In this document: positions 20,282 to 27,911 of the stretch, in pieces
How positions within the stretch are numbered: position 1 is the first letter of the stretch
Layout: every line of letters begins with the position of its first letter
DNA from: JBQTHD01 sp052390275
GTDB taxonomy: Bacteria > Actinomycetota > Acidimicrobiia > Acidimicrobiales > AC-14
Length of the DNA: 64,000 bases
Direction of reading: 5' to 3'
NCBI GenBank assembly: GCA_052390275.1
Contig: JBQTHD010000009.1
Coordinates: 122,166 to 186,165 of the forward strand
Notes under the pieces: model-generated
What the model saw: the letters and a program-made list of their open reading frames with translations, nothing else
Database searches by the model: none
Told to the model about the DNA's origin: nothing
Position numbers and translations under genes: made by a program

Positions 20282-20488
20282 GTGAACGTCGAGACTTTCA
20301 AGGTGGCGGGGATGACCTGCGACCACTGCGTGCGGGCGGTGACCGCCGAGTTGTCCGCCATCGGCGGCGTCGAGAGTGTGTCGGTGGATCTGGCCGCCGG
20401 CCAGGCAACCGTGTCGAGTTCACAAGCGCTGGATCGCGCCCGGGTCCAGGCCGCGGTGGAAGAGGCCGGCTTCGAACTGGTGACGTGA
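20282..20488 (+). CDS. heavy-metal-associated (CopZ-like) chaperone
   Basis: A 68-residue ferredoxin-like HMA protein. The metal site is GMTCDHC at residues 10-16, followed by VRAVTAELSAIGGVESVSVDL, and it ends FELVT as CopZ proteins do. It probably carries Cu(I) or another soft metal in the cytosol. GTG at 20282 follows AAGGGGGAGC, a good ribosome-binding site. No P1B ATPase is adjacent. Confidence 0.85.
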   Translation: MNVETFKVAGMTCDHCVRAVTAELSAIGGVESVSVDLAAGQATVSSSQALDRARVQAAVEEAGFELVT

Positions 20489-20603
20489 CCGATCGGGAGT
20501 CGGCCGAGGGCGACAGCCGGGCGGGGTGCAGCGACGACGGGTTGGGGAGAGCCGTACCGTTTACCAGGTGTGATCAGGGGCGGTGCCGGGGTAGGTCCCG
20601 GCC

Positions 20604-21221
20604 ATGACCGATGACCAACTCATCCCTGCGCGCTACCCATTGCGCACCGCCACCCGCGCCCGGGCCATTCGCCTCGGCCTCGTCTCCCTGGTTGTGGCCG
20701 TGGCCGCGACGGCCTGTGGGGAGGGCGACCGCGAGGCCAGCGGGGTCACCGAGGCCCACAACGACGCCGATGTGGCCTTCGTCTCGGCCATGGTCCCCCA
20801 TCACCGCCAGGCCATCGAGATGGTCAGCCTGGTGGCGGCCAAGGGCGAGTCCACTGAGGTCAAGTCTCTGGCTGAGGACATTCGCTCCGCCCAGGAGACC
20901 GAGATCGGGATGATGACCCAGTGGGCCGACGCCTGGGAGGTCAGCGATCAGATCGGAAGCGGGAGCGGCGGCGGCATGGAGGGAATGATGACCCCTGCCC
21001 AGATGAGCGAGATGGAACAGGCCATGGGCCCTCAACTGGACCGAATGTTCCTGGAGAACATGATCCGCCATCACGAGGGCGCCATCGTCATGGCCAACCG
21101 CCAGGCCGAGAACGGTCGCTTCGACCCGGCCCGGGACCTGGCCCGCAAGATCGTGGTGGACCAGGAGTCCGAGATCGAGCGGATGAAGGAACTCCTGGCC
21201 AACTCGCCGGTGCTGGGCTAG
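20604..21221 (+). CDS. DUF305 lipoprotein
   Basis: A 205-residue exported protein with an N-terminal hydrophobic segment ending in a lipobox-like AATACGEG, suggesting a lipoprotein on the outer face of the membrane. The DUF305 domain shows two His pairs, VPHHRQAIEM and IRHHEGAIVMA, in a ferritin-like helical layout, with Met-rich loops (GMEGMM) that suggest metal, perhaps copper, binding. It lies between the HMA chaperone and a cupredoxin-like gene. ATG is preceded by TAGGTC-CCGGCC and no clear SD, as in a leaderless mRNA. Confidence 0.88.
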   Translation: MTDDQLIPARYPLRTATRARAIRLGLVSLVVAVAATACGEGDREASGVTEAHNDADVAFVSAMVPHHRQAIEMVSLVAAKGESTEVKSLAEDIRSAQETEIGMMTQWADAWEVSDQIGSGSGGGMEGMMTPAQMSEMEQAMGPQLDRMFLENMIRHHEGAIVMANRQAENGRFDPARDLARKIVVDQESEIERMKELLANSPVLG

Positions 21222-21283
21222 AGGGGGTACCACCCGTCGGCCCTGCGCGTCGACCCCTGCAACCTCCCTCTCCGGGCGACGCC

Positions 21284-21709
21284 CTACTCGACTACCAGCA
21301 CCCCCCGCATGGTGGCCGGGTGGGGGTCGCAAATGAAGTTGTACCGGCCGGCGGGGAGGGCGGGAATCTCGTAGGTCTCGGTTCCGACCCCCGGGATGAG
21401 ATCTCCCCGGAACTTGAGTTCGCCGCTGCCCTCGGTCGTGATGGACACGTTGTGACCCAGATCCTGACGGTTGTCCAAAGTGATCGTGAAGGCGGTGTCG
21501 GCGGCCACGGCTAGGCAGTTGTTGTCGAAACGGGTCTCCTCGGCCACCAGGGTCAGTTGGGTTCCGGTGCCTGCGCAGGTGACCGCCGAGAGGTCCTCCC
21601 CGCCCCCACAGGCGGCCGCCAGAAGGCCCAAACTGGCGACAACCGCCCTGGCCGGGAACCGGCGGAGGCGTGGGGGAGTCGGGCTACTGGCCAGGTGGTT
21701 GCGTTTCAC
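21284..21709 (-). CDS. cupredoxin-like lipoprotein
   Basis: A 141-residue exported protein from GTG at 21709. The signal ends in LLAAACGGG, a lipobox. The mature part is a small cupredoxin fold with FTITLDNRQDLGHNVSI (first His ligand), and YNFICDPHPATMRGVLVV, providing the Cys, His and Met of a type 1 copper site. It is probably a periplasmic or cell-surface electron carrier or copper-binding protein. It faces the DUF305 gene tail to tail. Confidence 0.83.
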   Translation of the reverse strand: MKRNHLASSPTPPRLRRFPARAVVASLGLLAAACGGGEDLSAVTCAGTGTQLTLVAEETRFDNNCLAVAADTAFTITLDNRQDLGHNVSITTEGSGELKFRGDLIPGVGTETYEIPALPAGRYNFICDPHPATMRGVLVVE

Positions 21710-21788
21710 GCCCGGAAGATACGGCGCCGGGGCCGACGGGGCGTAATCGGCGCCAGGCCTCTGGCGCAGATGCCGGACCGGAACCCGC

Positions 21789-24503
21789 TCAGACCCCCCG
21801 GGCCATGTTGGCGAAGCGGGTGTAGTGGTCCAAGAAGGCCAGGTTGGTGGTGCCGATGGGTCCGTTGCGGTGCTTGGCCACGATGACCTCGGCGGTACCC
21901 CGGTCCGGACTGTCCCGGTTGTACACCTCATCTCTGTACAGGAAGATGACCACGTCGGCGTCCTGTTCCAAGGAATTGTGGGCAACTATTCCATCGGCCA
22001 CGAAGTTGTGGGTGTCCTCCACGGTGGCATCGAACGTGGGCGCGGTACCGGCGTCGTTGATCTCGATGATCTCGTCCCAGAACAGGTCAGAGGTGGCCAA
22101 GTCCTTGAGAGGGGCCGATTCTACGATCTCGGCTATCGCCTCTAAGCGCCGACGGGAGAACCGTCTTGGCTTATCTCGCGAACCCAACAGGTAGCCGCCG
22201 CAGTACCGCTCACCCAACTGGGCCGCCAAGTCCCGTTGGGCTACTCCAGCATCGGCCAGGGCCTCCCGGACTCGGCTGGCTACCGACCAAGGAATCAGGT
22301 CAACATTCGGATTGGGCTTCAGCGACTCAGCCAAGTGCAACGCCGCAGGCACCACCTCTCCGCGGGCACCATGGCAGCCAATAGTCCTGAGGAAGCGAAT
22401 CTGATCAGCCGCGCCGGTGATCATGACGTTGTAGCCGGGGTCATAATTAGCTTTACGGCTGATAGTCACCCGAGAACGGATCTCGAACCGCAGTAGCGCC
22501 CGCTGGACCTGGCCCGCAAGACGGCGACTAGTGGTTGCGTAATACGTCCGGACCACGCCACCTCGTGCATTGCGGGAGATGGTGATCGAACCGTCGGTGG
22601 CCCACAGATGGTGAAGGAAGAGGGCCAACTGAGCGTCGGTGCACCCAAAGATACTCTCGGGTATGAACTTGTTCTTCGAGCGCGAACCCCACAAACCATG
22701 AGGCGCCAGCCAGTTATAGACCGGATGATGGCGACCCTGCGTTAGGCGATAGGGGGAAGGGAGCCACATCTGCCAGGTCCTGCCAAGCTGTTTCGCCTGG
22801 GCAGTTATCCCAAAAAGTCGAGCCGCCGATTCCTCCACCACCTGCCGATTGGCTGGGTCGGCGGTTGCGTACTTGACGCTGGGTCCGATAGTGCCGTCGC
22901 CCAAGAGGTGGGCAAGCAGGATCAGTTCGTCGTCGGTCCATCTCGGACCTGCCGTGGTCCCGGGGGATGCAGGGCTTCCAACCGGCGGCTCCAGTCGTCG
23001 GGGAACGGCCAGGAACTCACCGGCGGCCAACTCCTCCAACGGCTTCCAGCCGTCGACAGTGAGGAAACGGTGATTGCCCGTCGCTTTGATCTCTCGTCCG
23101 GAAGCCAGGCGAAGTCGGGACACGGCCTTGATGCCCGACGGGAAGGCTCGGATTAGCCGGCGGGCGACCAGGCGATGTCGCTTGTCCACACTCCAGACCA
23201 GCGGTTGTTCCTGGCTGAGTACCAGTTCGCCCAGTGACACCTCCTGGCCCGTGTCGGCCCGCAAAAGGCGGGCGTCGGCGGTGAGGCAACCACTTTCTCT
23301 CAGGTCGGCCAGAAGGGGGCGCTTGTCCGAACGGGTTTCCAGGTTCCTGGACAACTGGGACAGGGCGATGACGGGCACCTGGAGTTCCCGGGCCAGGATC
23401 TTGAGGCCCCGGGAGATCTCGGAGACCTCCACCTGGCGGTTCTCGGCGGCCGAACGGCCGGTCATGAGTTGCAGGTAGTCGATGATCACCAGACCCAGGC
23501 CGGTGCGACTCTTCAGGCGGCGAGCCTTGGCCCGGATCTCCATGACGGTCAGCCGCGGGTTGTCGTCGATATAGATGGGAGCCTCGGCCAGGCGACCCAC
23601 GGCGTGGGTGATCTTGGGCCAGTCGCTGTCGAGTAGTCGGCCGTTGCGCATGCGGGTGGCATCCACCCGGGCCTCGGAACACAACAGGCGCTGGGTCAGT
23701 TCCCGGTGGCTCATCTCCAACGAGAACACGAGGACCGGCGCCTGGGCGTCCAGGCCAGCGTGAGCGGCGATATTGAGGGCGAACGAGGTCTTGCCCGTGC
23801 CCGGCCGGCCCCCGACGATGACCAGGTTGGAGGGCTGCAGGCCGGCCAACTGTTTGTCCAGATCGACGAAGCCGGTGGGTACGCCGGTTATGTCCTGGCC
23901 CCGCTCGTGCAGGGCCTCGATGTGGTCCAGGTGGTCCTCCAGCAGGCTGCGGAGGGTGACGAGAGAGTCGGTGACCCGGTGCTGGGCCACGTCGAAGACC
24001 AGGGCCTCAGCCTCGTCCACCGCGGCGGAGACGTCCTCGGGCAGGCCGTAGCCGATCTCGGCGATCTCCCCGGCCACGCCGATGAGCCGGCGGAGCAGAG
24101 CGTGTTCCTCCACGATTCGGGCGTAGCGGCCGGCGTTGGAGATGGCCGGGGTGCCGGCCTGCAGAGAGACCAAAACGGCGGGGCCGCCGACGGCTTCGAG
24201 GACCCCGGCCCGGGACAACTCCTCGGCCACCGTCACCGGGTCTGCCGGCTCGCCCCGGGCATAGAGCGAAGTGAGCGCGTCGAAGATGTGCCCGTGGGCC
24301 GGCCGGTAGAAGTCGACTGCTCCCAGTTGGACTTCCACCGCTGCCACGATGGCGTCCCGGCTGAGCAGCATGGCCCCCAGCAGGGACTCCTCAGCGGCCA
24401 GGTTGTGAGGCGGGACCCGGGCGCCGTTGGTGGCTCCGGCCCCCGATGGCCCGGCGGTACTGGTCAGGCGGCGTCGGCGGGTGTCATCCAAGGAAAAGGC
24501 CAC
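21789..24503 (-). CDS. dnaB: replicative DNA helicase DnaB with intein
   Basis: DnaB, the ring helicase of the replication fork, as a 904-residue precursor. The N-extein (1-405) has the DnaB N-terminal domain, Walker A GGRPGTGKT (231-239), Walker B IIDYLQLMTG (340-349) and SQLSRNLETR. A 438-residue intein follows LRESG and ends in VAHN before SLEQDADVV; the C-extein is residues 844-904. Spliced length would be 466, normal for DnaB. It follows rpsF-ssb-rplI as in mycobacteria. A LexA-type box lies 144 bp upstream. Confidence 0.96.
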   Translation of the reverse strand: MAFSLDDTRRRRLTSTAGPSGAGATNGARVPPHNLAAEESLLGAMLLSRDAIVAAVEVQLGAVDFYRPAHGHIFDALTSLYARGEPADPVTVAEELSRAGVLEAVGGPAVLVSLQAGTPAISNAGRYARIVEEHALLRRLIGVAGEIAEIGYGLPEDVSAAVDEAEALVFDVAQHRVTDSLVTLRSLLEDHLDHIEALHERGQDITGVPTGFVDLDKQLAGLQPSNLVIVGGRPGTGKTSFALNIAAHAGLDAQAPVLVFSLEMSHRELTQRLLCSEARVDATRMRNGRLLDSDWPKITHAVGRLAEAPIYIDDNPRLTVMEIRAKARRLKSRTGLGLVIIDYLQLMTGRSAAENRQVEVSEISRGLKILARELQVPVIALSQLSRNLETRSDKRPLLADLRESGCLTADARLLRADTGQEVSLGELVLSQEQPLVWSVDKRHRLVARRLIRAFPSGIKAVSRLRLASGREIKATGNHRFLTVDGWKPLEELAAGEFLAVPRRLEPPVGSPASPGTTAGPRWTDDELILLAHLLGDGTIGPSVKYATADPANRQVVEESAARLFGITAQAKQLGRTWQMWLPSPYRLTQGRHHPVYNWLAPHGLWGSRSKNKFIPESIFGCTDAQLALFLHHLWATDGSITISRNARGGVVRTYYATTSRRLAGQVQRALLRFEIRSRVTISRKANYDPGYNVMITGAADQIRFLRTIGCHGARGEVVPAALHLAESLKPNPNVDLIPWSVASRVREALADAGVAQRDLAAQLGERYCGGYLLGSRDKPRRFSRRRLEAIAEIVESAPLKDLATSDLFWDEIIEINDAGTAPTFDATVEDTHNFVADGIVAHNSLEQDADVVIFLYRDEVYNRDSPDRGTAEVIVAKHRNGPIGTTNLAFLDHYTRFANMARGV
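21975..23288 (-). mobile_element. DnaB intein with LAGLIDADG endonuclease
   Basis: Class 1 intein, 438 residues. It starts with Cys406; block B is TGNHRFLT (475-482, His478); the C-terminus is NFVADGIVAHN with the penultimate His and terminal Asn, followed by Ser +1. Two LAGLIDADG-like helices are visible, LLAHLLGDGTI (529-539) and LFLHHLWATDGSI (628-640), each keeping an acidic residue, so the homing endonuclease may be active. A helix-turn-helix-like stretch (AGVAQRDLAAQLGERY) lies near residues 780-795. The coding sequence is visibly less GC-rich than the exteins, as expected for a transferred element. Confidence 0.93.
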
Positions 24504-24646
24504 GGCCCCACCTTGACCCAGGCCCGTTGTGGACGGCTAGAGGAACAACCCTGGGCACAAACCTGTGGAGCGACGGAGCCCTGGCCACTTCGACCGGGGC
24601 GGGGATGGCCCGTTTGGGCCAGGGTGCAACGGCGACCCGAGATCTG

Positions 24647-24662
24647 GCGAACATATGTTCGC
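24647..24662. promoter_or_regulatory. LexA/SOS-box-like palindrome
   Basis: GCGAACATATGTTCGC is a perfect 16-bp palindrome containing GAAC-N4-GTTC, the actinobacterial and Gram-positive LexA box core. It sits between the rplI stop and the dnaB start (minus strand), so it would control dnaB or a promoter within the gap. Confidence 0.6.
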
Positions 24663-24679
24663 TAGATTAGCTGGGTTGA

Positions 24680-25129
24680 TCAGCCTCCGGAGACGACCTC
24701 GGCGGTGATGCGGAACTCCACCTCGGTGTGCAGTTTCACCGGGATCTCGTGGACTCCGGCGGTCTTGATGGGCTCGACCAGGTGCACCTTCTTGCGGTCG
24801 ACCACGATTCCGGTCTGGGTTTCAACCGCGGCAACCAGGTCCGCAGCGGTGACGGAGCCGAACAGCTTCCCGCCCGCCCCCACCCGGGTGGCCACCCGGA
24901 TGACCAACGGAACCAGGGTGCGCGCCACCTTCTCGGCGGCCTCCCGGTCGGCCGCGTCGCGCCGGTCCCGGCTGGCCCGCATGACCGAGGCTTGGGCCCG
25001 GGCTCCCGGGGTGGCCCCGATGGCCAGGCCGCGGGGCAGGAGGTAGTTGCGGCCATAGCCGTCCGCCACGTCGACGATGTCGCCTCGTTTGCCCAGCTTG
25101 GCCAGGTCGGACCGAAGGATCACCTGCAT
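24680..25129 (-). CDS. rplI: 50S ribosomal protein L9
   Basis: Ribosomal protein L9, 149 residues, starting MQVILRSDLAKLGKRGDIVD. The N-terminal globular domain has the family's GYGRNYLLPRGLAI signature; a long connecting helix and the C-terminal rRNA-binding domain (IPVKLHTEVEFRI) follow. ATG at 25129 overlaps the ssb stop (ATGA), which fixes the start. rpsR, usually between ssb and rplI, is absent. Confidence 0.96.
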   Translation of the reverse strand: MQVILRSDLAKLGKRGDIVDVADGYGRNYLLPRGLAIGATPGARAQASVMRASRDRRDAADREAAEKVARTLVPLVIRVATRVGAGGKLFGSVTAADLVAAVETQTGIVVDRKKVHLVEPIKTAGVHEIPVKLHTEVEFRITAEVVSGG

Positions 25130-25617
25130 CAGAAGGGCTCCTCGCCGTAGTCGTAGGTCGGGTTGGCGGGGCCGGAGGCGCCAGCCGATGGGGAGGAGGA
25201 CGCGGGGGCGGCGGGGGCGTAGCTGCCCCCACCTCCTCCCTGGCCATCGCCGCCGGTGCGGCGCTCGTTGCGTTGGATCTGGGCGGTGGCCCAGCGCAGG
25301 CTGGGGCCGACCTCGTCGGCCACTACCTCCACCTTGTTGCGCTTCTCGCCGTTGGTCTCCCAACTGCGCTGCTCCAGGCGGCCGGTGACCACCACCCGGG
25401 CCCCCTTCTGGATGGACTCGCTGACGTTCTCGGCCATCTCCCGCCAGCAGACGACGTCGAAGAACGAAACCGCCTCCTTGCGCTCGTTGGTCTGGCGGTC
25501 GTTCCACACCCGGTTGACGGCCAGACCAAAGGACGCAGTGGCCTGGCCGGTGGGGGTGAAGCGCAGTTCGGGATCCCGGGTGACGTTGCCCACCAGGGTG
25601 ACGCTGTTTCCGTTCAT
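25129..25617 (-). CDS. ssb: single-stranded DNA-binding protein
   Basis: SSB, 162 residues. The OB fold begins MNGNSVTLVGNVTRDPELRF and includes VVCWREMAENVSESIQKGAR and VVTGRLEQRSWE. The tail is Gly/Pro/Ser-rich and ends DYGEEPF, an acidic tip close to the usual DDxPF used to bind partner proteins. It starts one base after the rpsF stop and its own stop overlaps rplI. Confidence 0.96.
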   Translation of the reverse strand: MNGNSVTLVGNVTRDPELRFTPTGQATASFGLAVNRVWNDRQTNERKEAVSFFDVVCWREMAENVSESIQKGARVVVTGRLEQRSWETNGEKRNKVEVVADEVGPSLRWATAQIQRNERRTGGDGQGGGGGSYAPAAPASSSPSAGASGPANPTYDYGEEPF

Positions 25618-25618
25618 G

Positions 25619-26026
25619 TCATTCTCCGCTTTTCGACGATCGGGTTGAGGCTTCGGCCGGGCCTGAGGGCCGGCCCGAGGCGACGGGGGCGGGACCTGCA
25701 TCGGCGCCGGGTGACCGGCGGGAGGTGCGGCCCGCGATGTGATCGGGGATGCGAATGATCTTGTGGCGCAGGACCGCATCGGACAGGCGAAGGCTGCGAT
25801 CCAACTGGTCCATGACTGTGGACTCGGCGGAGGCCTCGATGATGACGTAATAGCCCTCGCGGCGGTCGGCAATCTCGTAGGCCAGGCGGCGCCGGCCCCA
25901 CCGATCGGTCCGGCCGACCTTGCCCCCGCCGTCGCGGATAATCCCCACCGCCTTGTCGATCTCGACCCGGATGACCTCGTCCTCCAGGACAGGATCGATA
26001 ATGACGGCGACTTCGTAGAAACGCAT
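25619..26026 (-). CDS. rpsF: 30S ribosomal protein S6
   Basis: Ribosomal protein S6, 135 residues, MRFYEVAVIIDPVLEDEV through RREGYYVIIEASAE and LRHKIIRI. Residues 100-135 form a Pro/Ala/Ser-rich tail longer than in most S6 proteins. It heads the rpsF-ssb-rplI operon. S6 normally pairs with S18 on the ribosome and in autoregulation, but rpsR is not in this operon. Confidence 0.95.
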   Translation of the reverse strand: MRFYEVAVIIDPVLEDEVIRVEIDKAVGIIRDGGGKVGRTDRWGRRRLAYEIADRREGYYVIIEASAESTVMDQLDRSLRLSDAVLRHKIIRIPDHIAGRTSRRSPGADAGPAPVASGRPSGPAEASTRSSKSGE

Positions 26027-26364
26027 TGGGCGCAGAGCCTCCCTCTGGACCTGCTCTGGGCAGGGCCCGGACCAACCGGGCAGGGTGATGATTGGATGGC
26101 CGCCGACGGCCCGCCCGCCAGATGGCGCCACGGGCTGGGTTGACGAGCGGACGCCGATGCTAGTTCCCAGGACGCTGGTGCTTGTTCCCACGACTCATAA
26201 GGTTCCACCCGCCTGTGACAAAAACTCGAGGAGCGGTTCTCAGGCCCATCGCCGAGCGCTCGGCGTCGAGAGCAAGACGCACCGGAGCCTCGATGCCCTC
26301 GCCGTATTGGGGCGAGGAGCAATGGCCACGAAGTTGCGCCCTTGGGGTGGCTCACGACCGGTGG
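26027..26364 (-). promoter_or_regulatory. rpsF operon leader and promoter region
   Basis: A 338-bp gap with no convincing gene, which must hold the promoter and 5' leader of rpsF-ssb-rplI. It contains an imperfect 21-bp direct repeat at 26150-26191 (GACGCCGATGCTAGTTCCCAG-type units). No clear hairpin or -35/-10 pair could be settled by eye. Confidence 0.4.
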
Positions 26365-26922
26365 TCATCGACAGTCGGGGACCAGTTCGAGACGGGAACC
26401 GGGGCCGACGCCCAGGGGTTCCAAGCCTCCCTTGGGCACCTCCAGGGCCAGGCGATAGGTACTGGTGGGGCCGTAGAGCGGACAGGAGGCCTGGTCGAGA
26501 CAGGGCTCCATGTCGGCCGAGGAAACGAAGTTGCCCTCAGCGTCGAACCAGGCGATCGACAGGGGCATTGGGGTGTCCTTCATGAAGAAGGAGCCGTTGG
26601 TGTCGGATTCGAAGACGAAGACCATGCCGTCGTAGTCGCCCAGGTCGGTCACGTTCATAAGGCCCCGGCCTCGAAACTCCGGGTCGGCGGCCAGGAACAG
26701 ACATCCCAGTCGTTCGCCCGCAGTCCGGGCCGACGGGGTGGGTGACAACCGGAACCCGGTTTCCGGGACGCCCTGCAACTGCGCCGGCCGGCGACGGGGT
26801 TCGCCCGCCGGCCGATCTTGCGGGCCGGAACCGGGCCCGGTGACGAATTGGAACCCGACCAACCCGATCACGGCCAGCAGGACCAATCCAATCACCGACG
26901 CCGCCCGTCCCTTCTTCTTCAC
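26365..26922 (-). CDS. DUF192 membrane-anchored protein
   Basis: A 185-residue protein from GTG at 26922. A single N-terminal helix (VIGLVLLAVIGLVGFQFV) anchors it, then a DUF192 domain with GLMNVTDLGDYDGMVFVFE, SFFMKDTPMPLSIAWFD and LALEVPKGGLEPLGVGPGS. The family is widespread, secreted, and of unclear function. The sequence includes a Cys pair, CLDQASC. It follows panB by seven bases, so it is in the DUF5318-PBP-panB operon. Confidence 0.88.
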   Translation of the reverse strand: MKKKGRAASVIGLVLLAVIGLVGFQFVTGPGSGPQDRPAGEPRRRPAQLQGVPETGFRLSPTPSARTAGERLGCLFLAADPEFRGRGLMNVTDLGDYDGMVFVFESDTNGSFFMKDTPMPLSIAWFDAEGNFVSSADMEPCLDQASCPLYGPTSTYRLALEVPKGGLEPLGVGPGSRLELVPDCR

Positions 26923-26929
26923 CCCGCCC

Positions 26930-27889
26930 TCAGTGGTAGCTCTCGGCGTCGGAGGGGAACCGGCCGGAGCGGACGTCGGCCACGAACCTCGCCGCGGCCT
27001 CCCGGGCATCCGCTCCCAGCGATGCGTAGCGGCGGACGAAACGGGGCGCTCCCGGCCGACCAGGACTGCCTGCTCCACCCGGGCGGTCGGCGCCATCAGG
27101 CCTGTCGACCTCACCAGGCCTGTCGACCTCATCGGGCCTGTCGACCTCACCAGGCCTGTCGCCTTCACCGGGCTCGGCCGCTGCGCTGACGCGGTCGGCT
27201 CCGCCGCCACGATCGACGTCGCCCAGACCAAGCAGGTCGTGGATCACCAGCACCTGGCCGTCGCAGTCGGGGCCGGCACCGATGCCTATGACCGGGATCC
27301 CGGCGGCATTGGTCAAGGACCGTCCCACCTGGCGGGGTACGCACTCGACCACCAGAGCGAAGCACCCCGCCTCCTCCACCCCGCGGGCCGCGTCCAGCAC
27401 GCCCGCCGCCCCCGAGGCGTCGCGGCCCTGCACCCGGTAGCCCCCCAACCGGTGCTGGGACTGCGGCGTCAACCCCACGTGGCCCATCACCGGTATCCCA
27501 GCCCCCACCAGAGCCCGGATCACCTCCATGCGCTCCCGGCCCCCCTCCACCTTGACCCCCTGGGCGCCCGCCCGCACCAGGGCGGCAGCATTGTCGAGGG
27601 CGTCGGGGATCCCGCGGTGGTAGCTCATCCAGGGCATGTCGGCCACTACCAAAGCCCGGGGTCGGGCCCGGGCCACCGCCGCGGTGTGGTGAATCATCGT
27701 GGTCATGGTGGCGGCCAGGGTGTCGGCGTGTCCCAGGACCACCATGGCCACCGAGTCGCCGACGAGGATCACGTCGGCCCCGGCAGAGTCGGCGATGCGG
27801 GCGGTGGGCACGTCGTAGGCGGTGAGCATGACGACCGATCCCCGACCCTTACGGTTGCGCAGACCGGCGGAGGTGACGAGGCCGGTCAT
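26930..27889 (-). CDS. panB: 3-methyl-2-oxobutanoate hydroxymethyltransferase
   Basis: PanB makes ketopantoate from alpha-ketoisovalerate for pantothenate/CoA synthesis. It is 319 residues, ATG at 27889. Landmarks are LTAYDVPTARIAD, VGDSVAMVVLGH (43-54, metal-binding Asp), VKVEGG, MGHVGLTPQS, the catalytic Glu in VVECVP (182) and GIGAGPDCDGQVLV (202-215). An insertion of about 60 residues after HDLLGLG (223-281) consists of DRPGEV/DRPDEV repeats and splits the core from PRFVRRYASLG. Other PanB proteins have a short loop here. Confidence 0.94.
   Translation of the reverse strand: MTGLVTSAGLRNRKGRGSVVMLTAYDVPTARIADSAGADVILVGDSVAMVVLGHADTLAATMTTMIHHTAAVARARPRALVVADMPWMSYHRGIPDALDNAAALVRAGAQGVKVEGGRERMEVIRALVGAGIPVMGHVGLTPQSQHRLGGYRVQGRDASGAAGVLDAARGVEEAGCFALVVECVPRQVGRSLTNAAGIPVIGIGAGPDCDGQVLVIHDLLGLGDVDRGGGADRVSAAAEPGEGDRPGEVDRPDEVDRPGEVDRPDGADRPGGAGSPGRPGAPRFVRRYASLGADAREAAARFVADVRSGRFPSDAESYH
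27074..27163. repeat. 18-bp repeats inside panB
   Basis: Tandem units of the form CACCAGGCCTGTCGACCT and variants encode VDRPGE/VDRPDE in the PanB insertion (residues 243-272). The unit length keeps the reading frame. Confidence 0.9.
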
Positions 27890-27911
27890 CGGCGGCCGGC
27901 CGGGACGATCC

